Of a stretch of DNA of 64,000 bases, positions 31,551 to 44,000 are shown piece by piece. A model generated the notes under the pieces. It did not search any database and had not been told where the DNA came from. It worked only from the letters and a program-made list of their open reading frames with translations. The position numbers were made by a program, and so were the translations under genes. The stretch lies in the NCBI GenBank assembly GCA_949316235.1, contig OX438748.1, positions 30,870,836 through 30,934,835 on the forward strand. Reading direction: 5' to 3'. The DNA is from Oegoconia quadripuncta. Its lineage: Eukaryota; Arthropoda; Insecta; Lepidoptera; Autostichidae. The first letter of the stretch is position 1, and every line of letters begins with the position of its first letter.

Positions 31551-31966
31551 AGCGTCGGTGGCTTAGCGGTTAAGACGCGGTCTCCCAATTTGGGAGGTCC
31601 GGGTTCGATTCCCAGGCAGACCATGAGTCTTTATATTTAATTTAATTATTTATATGCATATAAGTAATTAAATTAAATATAGAAACCGTTATATTATTAC
31701 CGTGATTAAATATAAATTATATATGTTGTCCTGCGCCGTTTAAGAGCAGTCGGATAAATATCCGACTGCTCTTCGTGAAGGCGAAGAAGGCGGTGAAGGA
31801 AAACATCGTGAGGAAACCTGCATGCCTGAGAAATAAAAAATCAAAGGCATGTGAAGTTCCCAACCTGCATTTGGCCAGCGTGGTGGACTACGGCCCATAC
31901 TCCCTCATATACGAGGGAAGGCCTATATCCCTGCAGTGGCATGTTTACGGGCTGAACGCGCCTAAG
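31551..31966 (+). mobile_element. SINE-III, near full length
   Basis: tRNA-like head with A- and B-box, then a body containing AACATCGTGAGGAAACCTGC, GGTGGACTACGGCCCATAC and CCTATATCCCTGCAGTGG. The GATGATG tail is replaced by LINE sequence. Confidence 0.85.
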
Positions 31967-32290
31967 ACAAGGGAATCGTCAAGGTCGACAAAGAGGCCAA
32001 TCGGCGAAGCGAATATTTCAGAAAAGACCAAAGTCCTTAATGAAGGCTTGTGCCAGTGATGACGTATGGCACTGAAACGTGGACTCTATGCGCCTCATAA
32101 GAAAGCTCAAGCAACGAACGATGTTCTAGAACGGAGACCACGCACCGGCAAGCGGGCAAGGTGGGATAGACGACCTATTGTATGTCGGGGCTATTCGCTG
32201 GATACAGGTCGCTTCCAACCAGTCGCTCTGGAATTCTGTGAGGGAGGCCTATGTTCAACAATCGAAGTCCTATGGATATGATGATAATGA
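31967..32290 (+). pseudogene. RTE-like LINE 3' end
   Basis: Reads MTYGTETWTLCAS-like (post-RT YGxExW motif) and continues to REAYVQQS-type sequence, ending ATGATGATAATG. Frames are broken by stops and indels. Confidence 0.6.
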
Positions 32291-32299
32291 ATATAGTGA

Positions 32300-33755
32300 A
32301 TAATAGACATACACAACGCGAAGGAAAGAAAGTGGGTTTGAGAGGCTGCAGAGATAATGATGACAACACCTTTGAGATGGCTTCTCGTGTAGGTCGACGT
32401 TGGTTTGTTAGCACTGAACGCATCCAATATTCATTCAGATATGAACTGCTATGACCAGCTATGCAATCCCACGAAATATTGTGGCGCAATACACACATAT
32501 AGTTAATAATTGACAATAATTTGTTCACGGTCAGCGATATTAAAGAATTACACACATTTCTGACAATGCTTACGGGTGCATTTACATTGCAGAATTTTTA
32601 AGTATAAATAAAATAACAAAAAAATAATTTTAACTGGAAACATCATACAGCAACGAGTTACATCAAATCAGGGAGGAGTGACAAGTTGTGTGTCTATTGC
32701 ATTGAAGTTTGGTTGCTTGGTTCGATAGAGTGTTATGCTGCCAGATGAGATTGCGTAAAAAGATACAGTCATACGAAAAGACCAAAGACAAAAAATATAT
32801 TTTAAAGACAGAATTCACTACTTTTTGCTGTCAAATATACCGATAGATAATATTGGATAGTATAGAGGTGAACATCTAAAAGATTTTTTGAATATTAGAT
32901 GAGTGATGGATGATGAATGACATTACACAATCAGTATTGTAAATAGACACTTATAATCAAAGACCGTACATTTTATAATGCAATATTTACACATAAATAA
33001 GATCCCAGATTTCTATCTATTGCAAAATTGAATGGAAATGAAAAGATGGTGAAAGTATAACTAGACAGCTTACCAGGTTTTGTTTGGACGGGGTTTGTAT
33101 TTTTGATCAAGCCAAAAATCACGGTATATCCAAGGAAAAAAGATATCCATGGAGACGCGGAGCGATAGTATAGACAGGTGAGACTTATGAATTATACGAT
33201 CACGTCTTTCGAACGGATTTATAACTTTTCAACGCAACGTCCCTTGACTGATAGCTCAGTTGTAAACATATACTAGGTACCTAATAAAGTTTTGTAATGA
33301 CTGAGAAAATATTAGAGAACTGTGAAGTGACATTTAGAATTTTACAACTATGAGAACGTAATTATAAGAAACTGGTGTACATTATTTCAAGAGTGACTTA
33401 GCCCGCATAATAAATATTGCTGTTACAAGAATAGAAGACTAATATTCCACATCTCCTGCACGAACCTGAAATGTGCTTTACTGGTTGGTAAGGTATCTGT
33501 TTCATCGTGCTTCGAAAGGCACGCCTGGTTGTTGTCAATTGACAACAACTTAGCTTATAACTGAAACGTTGTCTGTCACTATGGACCTCATACGCAAGCT
33601 CAAGGTCTCGCAACGAGCTATGGAGATAGATGAAGCATTTATTTGTCTCTCCAGTCACACACATACATTTAACTTTTAGGTACAATAAGCAACGTATTAC
33701 AGGATTATTGTTAATGTATGTGTCTGCTGCAGCAGCACAAAATTGAGACGTCGAT
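32300..33755. other. No gene recognised
   Basis: AT-rich. No exon or repeat could be supported. Confidence 0.45.
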
Positions 33756-33764
33756 GATGAGCGT

Positions 33765-34080
33765 TTCACTACGCGATCGAATCAGGAATGATGAAATCAG
33801 TAGGCGATCGAAAGTCACTGACATAATCTAGCGGCTTAATAAGCTGAAGTAGCAGTGGTCAGGGCACATAGCTCGAAATAACGATAGGCGGTGCGGAATT
33901 AAAATTCACTAGTGGAGAACACGGAGCCAGTGCGGCAAGCGCAGCGTAGTATGTCCAGTCATAAGGTGGATGCAGGCTTATGTCAACCGGTACCTCTGCA
34001 AATGTATGAGGGAAGCCTATTTTCAGCAGCAGGGGCGTCAGCCATAGGATGGCTGATATGATGAAGACGACGATTAAAGA
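33765..34080 (+). pseudogene. RTE-like LINE 3' end
   Basis: Broken frames with SLRDRIRN-like, KLKWQWSGHIARNN and RWMQAYVNRYLC...MREAYFQQQ, the conserved tail of RTE-type ORF2, then GATGATGAAGACG. Several stops. Confidence 0.65.
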
Positions 34081-34574
34081 AGCTTACGGATGGTGATTTG
34101 GCAATCTGAGTCAATTCCTTCCAAACCTTCAATGGATATATAAAGCTATTATTAATGATGGTGAAGATGATGAAACAGATGAATCTCCGACCGCTATACC
34201 CGTCACCAATCAGCAGTACATGATATATCATCCGCTTGTGGATTTTTAGGTTACAGTTTCATGGTCTGCATTTCCAGTGACAGTCGCGGGAAGTAACGGT
34301 TTCCATGTGGTGTATATCCAACTTATTTGAACTCTATTCGAACCTTGATACAGAAATATTAGAAGATTTGTGAAGCCTATCCAGCTGACTTGTATTGTCG
34401 CTTGAAAACGGATGAACCGATTGAAATTGTAATTTGTTTGAAAACTGATATCTGCCAAATGGCTCAGAGCCATGATTGATGGAAAATTGAAAATTTTCTA
34501 AATAGATCTCAGGCGCTAAGAAACATCGAATATTAATGTACAAGGTATTTTAAAACAACGGATCTTATATCTGT

Positions 34575-34678
34575 GACACTTTTGGTGTTGCGGGTGTCCA
34601 TGGGCGGCGGTGATTACTTTCCATCAGGTGACCCGCATGCTCGTTTGCCGCTCTCTCATATATTAAAAAAAAATATAT
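34575..34678 (+). mobile_element. SINE/LINE 3' end, second copy of the 16.5-kb family
   Basis: GGGTGTCCATGGGCGGCGGT...CAGGTGACCCGCATGCTCG to an A-rich edge. It interrupts the left copy of the repeat pair that flanks the first recognised exon of the Lifeguard-like gene. Confidence 0.65.
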
Positions 34679-34679
34679 A

Positions 34680-34793
34680 TGTTTGGCGACATTGTGTGTA
34701 TGTGTGTCCAGTCCAGTCTTTGTCTGGACGTATCTCAGTAATGCGTGGTCTAATTTGAGTGCGCTTTTATTTATATGAAAGACAATTTTATTT
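34680..34793 (+). repeat. Left copy of direct repeat flanking the first recognised exon
   Basis: GTTTGGCGACATTGTGTGTA ... GAAAGACAATTTTATTTA. Matches 35181-35291 closely. Confidence 0.75.
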
Positions 34794-34803
34794 AATATTT
34801 CAG

Positions 34804-35087
34804 CATTAAAGACATCAACAGAATCGCTAACAATCACAAAAATGTGGCAGCTAAAGATACAATAATTAATATTGAAGATGAGGAAACAGATGAAATGCAC
34901 CGTGAAAATGAAAAGGAGAAAAGTAAATCAGATCTTATCGCCGCGGTTATGGGCATAGCCAACGATACAGATCTGAAGCTCTCGATCTACGTACCTAAGA
35001 ACCCAAAAGACAAATGCAGAGAACACAGAGATAACGAAAACAATCATTATGTTTACCGTCAGAACCTGAAAGTTTTTATTTTGGATT
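34804..35087 (+). CDS. Lifeguard-like gene, first recognised exon
   Basis: Acceptor TTTAATATTTCAG, donor TGTAAGTG, 94 full codons. Hydrophilic and acidic (IEDEETDEMHRENEKEKSK), cytosolic if the topology follows the family. It enters in phase 2, so at least one exon lies upstream. Joining it to the next exon restores a Leu codon and stays open. It lacks family motifs, so its membership rests on phase, strand and position. Confidence 0.65.
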
Positions 35088-38000
35088 GTAAGTGTTATAA
35101 ACTTCTGTCCTTACTAATACCCTCATCCACATTCTCTACATGCGTAAACAAATGCGTTTACTAAAACAACGGGTGTTATATGTTTGGCGGCATTGTGTGT
35201 ATGTGTGTCCAGTCTTTGTCTGGACGTATCTAAGTAATGCGTGGTCTGATTTGAGTGCGGTTTTATTTATATGAAAGACAATTTTATTTATTTAGGCTCA
35301 TCAACGAGTATCTACGTTATTACAGTAGCAAACTTTAAAAAAGGGGAAATTTAAGTCTAAATATGACAATCATTTAAATATAAGCACTGCATGCAAATAA
35401 CGACAATGCAGGTTCTTATCGCCTTAGTTTTTATGTTTGATAAAAATCGATTAAGCTGCTTCTAATATATTCAGCTTTTAAGTTTTTTGGTGTATTTTGA
35501 TGATATCATTGTCTTTAAGAGTGTTTCTTATGTTTAAATTTTTCTTATATTTAAGATTAAACCCTAAGATACGCTCTTTGATGGAAATCGGTTAAACTGT
35601 TTCGAAGAGTGTGGCCCATATTTTCCGAAAATCAGTTTTCCTTGGTATCTTTTATTCCAATCCCATATTTTTCCGGTGTAATTTTTTCCCAATGGTTTTT
35701 ATGTACAACGGGTTAACACTTGACCTCAACCACAACTGATGTTAAGTGAAGAAGAGGCCGAAAGTGGAAGCGTACTGTCCCGGAAACCCCATTTTATTTG
35801 AGGGACTGGCCATATTGTCTCTGACATCCGGAACACAACTATGCTATTAACATTGCTGCTTGGCGGCAGATTTAGATTAGATGGTGTTAGCTAGCCAGGC
35901 GGACATTTAAAATGCCCTACCACCAACCAAATCGAGTACTAAACATGTACCCCGCTGGGGATCGAACCCGCGACCTCCGATTCGTAAACGCTATGTTGTT
36001 TACATTGAGCCACGGAGGCGGTTAAAATGTTTATTAGTAATAAAGTTTATTGTTGTTATTTTTTTTCTATTCTCTTAATTATCTAGGAGCATTTTTGCCT
36101 GTGCTTATATTTTATTGATGCTAGTTAAATATGGGCCATACTCGTTTCGAATATATTTAGCTGTTAAAATTTATTTTCGATAACACTTATTGAATATATT
36201 TAGATTTTAACACTTATCTTTTGATATAATATGTCTACTTTGGTTTGGTACTTTGTTTGGTTGGTAGGTAGGGCATTTTAAATATCCGCCTGGCTAGCCA
36301 CCACCATTTAATCTAAATCTGCTGCCAAGCAGCAATGGTAATAGCATTGTTGTGTTCCGGTTGTCAGAGATTAGATAGCCAGTCCCCCAAATGTGCTGGG
36401 GTTTCCGGGTCAGTGCGCTTCCACCTTCGACCTCATCTTCACTTAACATCAGGTGTGATTGAGGTCAAGTACCAACCCGTTGTGCATAAAAAAAAAACTT
36501 GGACGATATAATCATTTGTTCAATGTTGCCGGTGGTTTTCAGAATTTTCAATTAGTCTAATCTGTATAATAATCAGTTCCTATGTTTAATTTGAAGTACC
36601 CAAGTCCGAACCGGTTGGAATGCCCATGGAATATAGCCCAGATCGCAATGGATTTGTGCGGTTGGTCTTTACAATAGTCTTCGTAATGTTGTCAGCCACA
36701 TTCACTTTTTCGTTTTTCGCATATAATATGTAAGTATACTAAATACATAGTTATTTATTTAAGCCCTTTGACTGGATAAGGGGGCCGATCGCGATAAATT
36801 TGAACGATAATAGCAAAGCTAAACCATAACCAAAACGTTACGTTTGACGACCGATTGGTGTAGTGGATAGTGACCCTATCAGCGAAACCAACGGTTGCGG
36901 GTTCGAATCCCGCGACGGGTAAATGTTTGTGTGATGAATATGAACATTTATTCCTGAGTCATGGATGTTTATATAAATATTTATGTATGTTTATCCGTTA
37001 TCGAGTATCCATAGTACAAGCTTTGCTTAGTTTGGGACTAGATGATTGTCCGAAATATATATATATATATATATATATTTATTTTTTTATTAAGCACATT
37101 GGGTTTGGCTTTACTTTGGTAGCGTCAACGATATAATCGTTCACAAAAAAATAGCGCGATACCATTTTTTACTTCAGCTAAACTAAAGTTAAACCAAAAC
37201 CAAAAACGTTCCGTTCGAACGGTAAACCCGTTGTAAAATAGATTGCTCCTCAGGTCCACAATGCAAATCATTTTAACATTCGGTCATTTCAATAAATAAA
37301 TGTTAAAATATGATGGAAAAACGAATGAAGCAGAAAATCGTTCATCATTATAGGATAGATTGTCATGTTTTTACCATCGACTCGCTGAGAAGAAGAAGAT
37401 TAGAGGATTGTCTTTCTACATTCCTTCGTTTTTCTGGTTTTATTTCTCATGAATGTTTTGTTATTTATATCCAATGCAATTGCAATGTGGAGCTTCTCTG
37501 CACAAAGGATTTTGAGACTTATAAAATATACAGGTTGAATTTGAATTCGTGTAATTCCCAGTAACTGGTGACGCCACTCTTGATTACGAACAACTTTCCC
37601 CAAGGAACCATAGCCGATTTCAATAAAAAAAAATTCGATTACCCATACAAAGTAAACCATTCTGCAAGCACATTTAGTGTGGAAGTCCAACAATTTTCGA
37701 CTGGTGACTCCCTAATTAAGAACAGCTGTCCACTAGAAACCATAGTCCTTAGTCTTAATGTAGTTAGTCCTTGGATGGGTGACAGTAGTAGTTTTAGTAC
37801 AAGTGTTTCCTTATTCGGGAAACAGGCGTGACTTTATGTATGTATGTATTTACATTTCTTCCTTATTCGGAGAGCACGTTAAGTCAGTCTCGGTTGTTTT
37901 CAATTTAAGGCAGCATACAGGGCGCCTTAAAAACACTGACTTTCAGTTGACCACTAGGCTGACACAGTTTCACAACTGGGCCTATTTGGGCATTTTGGCC

Positions 38001-41000
38001 CATACCGTCTCTCAGTGAGAGGAGGCTGTACCCCAACAGTAGAGACATGTAAGTCACAGTCACACAAACGTGTCACGTAAGTTTCGTATCAACATTTGTA
38101 CTTAGGTTCGGCGTGTGATGCGCCTAACCATCTGGCAATGTCGCGCGGTATTGCATGGGCGGATTTAAGGGAGGGGCACGGGGGCACGTGCCCCCCCCAG
38201 ACGGTATTTTTATGTACTGTGGAGATTCCATCACAGTACATACGTAGAAGCAAATCAAATTATCAGAGTTGTTAAAATAACAGAAAGAACGTAAGTGAAA
38301 CTCTTGTCTATTTCTGGATAGAATTGCGAATTTAGTTCGTTGCATCTCTTTCACGCACTTGCAAATGAAAGATAATAATCAGCGTTTGCGAGAGCGGTAC
38401 GGTCGGGGGAAAGCGTCGGACAATTGCAAAAGTTGCTGTCCCATAATTTTAGCGACGAAGATGTAGAGGATGTTTTGCAAGGCGCTGAAATCTATAAAGA
38501 AGACCTTCCTTGTTTTTTAGCTTTGAAGGGAGAGCTAAAAATTTGGCAACAGATGAGAGAAAATATCCCACTATCTCCAGCAGATGCCTACAAAAGAGCA
38601 ACGGTGCTACCAAATATTAGAACTCTTTGTCAGTTGCTGTGTACGTTTCCAGTGACTACTAGCACTGCCGAGCGATCTTTTTCCACCTTACGCCGATTGA
38701 AGTCATATCTTCGCAACAGGATGACAGAAGAGCGTTTGAATGGATTGGCTTTAATGCATATCCATCAAGACGTTGCGGCAGAAATGGACGCTAATGAAGT
38801 GCTGAGCATCTTTAGCAGGAAACATAAAAGAAAACTGTCTTTATTAAATATTTTATTTTTCCTTTGTTTTGACATTTTCATAAACCTTCCTATATATACA
38901 TACCTGAACATGTAGAAATTAAAAATATTATACTCCAAGTTTATTTCTAACAGTTATTGTTGATTTTTTTGCCCGTCCGCCTCTTGTGCCCCTTCCAGAA
39001 AAAAAACCTGGATCCGCCCTTGCGCTATTGTACAACGTTACTGAACGTGGTGAGTGTCACGTGTTGCGCATTAATTGTTGGAATACGAGGCCTAAAGGCC
39101 TATGGGAATGCATTTAATTTTATCCCATGTGTACCTCTTGCCTTTGATGTCAATAGTGGCGAAATTGTATATGGTATTTTTTGGCAATCTCGGCGGTATC
39201 ATAATCTTCTTGCCCTGGTTGTTAGTTGGGGTCAACGCAGTACGTCTTTTTCTTCCAATCTCCTCTATCAGCCGTTACCTTATCATTCACGCCCTTTTCA
39301 TTCACATCACCCTTCACAAAGTCCACCCATCTTTTGCGTGATCTTCCTCTTTCTTTCCAACCATCGACACCCATTTTCATCACTCTCTTATTAACATGCG
39401 TTTCAGCTCTCCTCATAACAAGTTCATACCAAGCCAAACAGTTTCCTTTCAACTTTTCTGTGACGGGTGCCACTTTTAAACTCGCTCTCCTCCTCATTCC
39501 TTATTTTATTCATCCTCATCACTCCACTCATCCATCTTAACATTCTCATCTCTGCTGCATGCAATTTTTTTCCGTCGCCCAACAGTCCGAACCATACAAT
39601 ACGAGAGGTCTTATTACGGATTTATAAATTTTGCCCTTTAACCTGAGGTACATCCGTTCCGATTAGTCACATATTGTTCCGGTGACCTGTCGCCATTTCA
39701 TCCAACCCGCGTTGATCCGATTTGTGACGTGCTGGATCTCACCATCCCCTTGTACGAGTGACCCAAGGTACTGGAAGTTAGCGCAGCTTGGTGATTTTCC
39801 GGCGAGAGTTATGGACACAAGACTGGAGGAACCACCAAAATCACAAAACGTGTATTCCGTTTTGCTTGAGCTCACTTTCTAGCTAAAACTCTCCAGTCTT
39901 TGTCGCCATTCTCTACTGCATGCAATTTTCTTTCGTCCGTCTTCTCCATGGCCCAACACTCCGATCCATACAATACGATAGGTCTTATTACGGATTTTGA
40001 CGAACGGATCCTCGACAGAATGTATGATGTAAATCGGTGAAACCATTTCGAAGACATTTAGCTCTTTTAACATGGTTGTTTTGGTATATTTGTATGATAT
40101 CACTATCTCTGAGGCGTTTTCTAAATTTTCAAATTTTTCCTATGCCCTACGACTTTATAATTAGTACTCCTGATACGAGTTTTGATAATTAATATTAATA
40201 ACAAATTAGACACAGAGAGAGAATCTTTTCTTGTGGTTGTAACTTATGTGGTAATGTTAGAAAGAGAGGCGTAAATCAGTCCATACGAAGGAGGATTTTT
40301 ATTAATTTTGTTTTTTAGAGATACCATGTATAACTTTGGCAATTCGAGTTTGGGTGGATGGACATTGGCAGCTTGCGCGTAAGTAACTTTAAACTGCTTA
40401 TATTGGTCATATTTCACTAAGTTAATTCACTAAGACATTAATAACATAGATATCCCGATCCGGATAGATGACGACCGATTGGCGTAGTGGATAGTCACCC
40501 TATCAGCGAAACCAACGGTTGCGGGTTCGAATCCCGCGAGGGGTAAATGTTTGTATGATGAATACGAACATTTATTCCCGAGTCTTGGATGTTTATATAA
40601 ATATTTATATATGTTTATCCGTTATCTAGTATCCATAGCACAAGCTTTGCTTAGTTTGGGACTAGATGATTGGTGTAAGTGTCCAAATATTTATTATTAT
40701 TATTATTATTATCCCTTTTTGACGACCTGTTTGGTGTAGTGGTTAGCAACTCTGGCTACTATACCAAAAGGTTGCGGGTTCGAATCCCGCTGGGGGCATA
40801 TGTTTGTGTGATGAATACAGACATGTGTCCCGAGTTATGGATGTTTTCATTTATAATAGTATTTATTTACAAAAAAAAAATTGTATTTATGTAGTATATC
40901 AACTATCTGGTATCCACAACACAAGCCTATAGTTGCTTACTGTGGAACTTGATGGCGCTGTGTGTATGTCTAATGATATTTATTATTTATTTGACATCTT

Positions 41001-44000
41001 TTGTAACCAAATGAGGCAATAATTGATATGATTATAATGGCTTTCACAAAGAGACACACTATATTCACATACTTACAGATTTGGGTGTATGTGCATAAGT
41101 TACATGATGGATTGTTCCAATATTGCAAGAAGACCACCTTGTAACATTATCTGTCTAATGATTGCGGTAAGTACCTAATCACATTTTGATAGACGTATTA
41201 CATCGTGACTCTTTTGTTAAAAAGAAACTAAAATTTCACCTAACCGCCTCCGTGGCTCAATGTAAACAACATTGGGTTTGCGATTCGGAGGTCGCGGGTT
41301 CGATCCCCAGCGGGGTACATGTTTAAGTAATCGGCTTGGTTGGTGGTAGGGCATTTTAAATGTCCGCCTGGCTAGCTACCACCATCTTATCTAAATCTGC
41401 CGCCAAACAGCAATGTTAATGGCATTGTTGTGTTCCGGTTGTCAGAGATAAGATAGCCAGTCCCCCAAATGTGTTGGGGTTTCCGGATCAGTACGCTTCC
41501 ACCTTCGACCTCATCTTCACTTAATATCAGGTGTGATTGAAGTACCAACGCGTTGTGCATAAAAAAAATTTCACACCTACATGTTATTTAAGATTATTTT
41601 TGTGTTTATTTCGTGTCAATAGCACTGATAGTTTATGTTATTGCCATTTATTGACATAACATAAAGAGAATTAACAAAAAAAATCAAATATTTTATTTCC
41701 GATAAATTTGTGGTTAGTCTCACGTGATTACGTTTATGCATTTTATGTATGGGCACATTATACAGTCTCATATTTATTTGTAAGTAGTATGATTTACTTA
41801 ATTCTAGATGGTACCTAGTTGTAGTGGTTAACAACTTTGACCACTATACCAAAAGGTTGCGGGTTCGAATCCCGCTAGGGGCATATGTTTGTGTGATGAA
41901 TACGGACATGTGTACCCGGGTTATGGATGTTTTCATTTATAATAAGTATTTATTTACAAAAAAAAATGTATTTATGTAGTATTTCAACCATCTGGTATCC
42001 ACAACACAAGCATATAGTAGCTTACTGTGGAAGTAGATGGCGCTGTGTGTATGTCTAAAGATATTTATTATTATTTATTAGATAATTCTAGATAATTTGT
42101 TATTTTTCACTTTATTAATGTACGTTTTATACACCGTCCCGTATAACTTTCCAACCACCATTGAGGTTAGAAGGAAGAGATCTCTCTTAGAGATAACTTC
42201 ACTTTTGTACATTATTTACTTAAAAAGCGCATATAGGGTCAGATTGCTCATGGTTTTTTTTATGCACAACGGGTTGGTACTTGACCTCAATCACACCTGA
42301 TGTTAAGTGCAGATGAGGTCGGAAACCCCAACACACATTACTACCTTGTGGCATGTGTGTCGAAACCATTGCTAGTATCGAGCATGCTTATAGGAGCATG
42401 CTTACAAATCGATGAACATTCAATTTTTGGGCATGCAACCTGAGGCGGGGGTAAGAGGGGGCGTGCTTTAAGCGCGCCACCCGACATAGTTTATCACCCG
42501 TTAAATCGCGCGAATCTGTCAAAACGCTGCTGTAAGTCTGTTATCTCGCTCATTTTGATAGATGACCGCAATAAAATGTGTGACAAACTATATAGCAAGT
42601 TTTCATGCTACTGAACAGGCTTGCTTATGAGCTTGCCAGATTCGTCAGTTGTTCGTGCGTGCTTCGCCCCAAAAGTGTCTCACTGAGTGATCCAATTTTT
42701 TGTTTTTTTTTTCCTCTTTGTCTTCCTTGATGACATAACTTTTAAGCTGTATTTCATTTCAAGCAAAATGATGGTTGGTGGAATGAATGGTTGTTCGCTT
42801 ACGAAATAGCAAGTGTACGAATTGTTTGTTTAAAAGCATGCTCATTCAGGAGTATGCTTAAAGCTAGCATGCTTATTTTAAGCATACTTATAAACATGCT
42901 TTGTAGCGTGCTATTAAACAGCATGTTGTTCGCGTACGAAATAGCAAGTGTACGAATTGTTTGTTTAAAAGCATGCTCATTCAGGAGTATGCTTAAAGCT
43001 AGCATGCTTATTTTAAGCATACTTATAAACATGCTTTGTAGCGTGCTATTAAACAGCATGTCTATATCTGTACTTTTATTGTTGCGTAGGGCGTTGTATT
43101 TTTTTTTAATCTTTTTTTATATTTGCACATACAAAGTGGGTTAAGTGTATGGCCCTCTGCGTATACTGCACGTATAAAATGATTCGAAAAATGCTTTATA
43201 TAATTATACTAATAATTTATTCTCGCCCAAACTAATTATTAAATTTCGTATCTTTCCCAGACTGCCCTCTACAGCGTAATTTGCGCCATCATCACATCGA
43301 CATATAGAACAGAGCTCATTCTGATAGCCGTGGGGGTAACCATTCTGATTGTGGTGGTGTGCTTCTTGTTGGCTTGTACTGATGTATGTTTTTAAGTCTT
43401 CAATTGCATTTTAATTAGGTATGCTACCGGATTTGCAAACTGCGACTTACGCATGGCGACAGAAGGGCGTTGGAGGCTAGAGGGGAAGTAGGTGTTAATA
43501 AGGTCGGATTTTGCGCATGCATAAAATGGATTCACTGCCATACTCATATTATTTGTTATTCTTATGCCATAAGTCTATTTAAAAAGGCACTATTTCGATA
43601 ACAATTGACATTTGTAAAGAACACGTAACTTGCGCCACCAGCACAAAGTACGTAATGCTATTTTGTGCCACCAGGCAATATTTAGCGAAAGAAGTAAGTG
43701 TTAACCTCGTTGACCATAACCAGTACTTTACTCGCCTCTTGCACCTATTAGTGAAGACCGTTTGGCCTTATTGTTCTGGTTGGAGCTGAGGCTTCTCCTC
43801 AAGTCGGATCTACTTCTACTCACCTAGTTAGCTGGCTAACCTTTCTTAACGACAAACGCTAACGTTCTCACAGCTGATTGGATGTCGATAACACGCGAAC
43901 AATTGACAACCAGTCAGCTTCCAGGAATGAAGCGTTGGTTTGTCGTTTTAACGTTTTCCACTTGTCTACAAATCCTGGTATTTATTTTACAAGTAAAAAA

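Noticed and set aside
31553..31625. tRNA gene-like sequence (also at ~14600, 28150, 36860, 40480, 41260, 51570)
   Set aside because: A- and B-box-like elements are present but acceptor stems do not pair and each continues into a repeated body, so these are SINE heads, not tRNA genes.
38424..38915. Domesticated hAT-derived host gene
   Set aside because: No ATG at the upstream end, catalytic part missing, and terminal repeats with TSDs still flank it, so it is a recent deleted transposon.
42791..43144. 117-codon frame with internal repeats as a repeat protein
   Set aside because: It exists only because the 135-bp duplication is in frame; the opposite strand is equally open and the sequence is palindromic.
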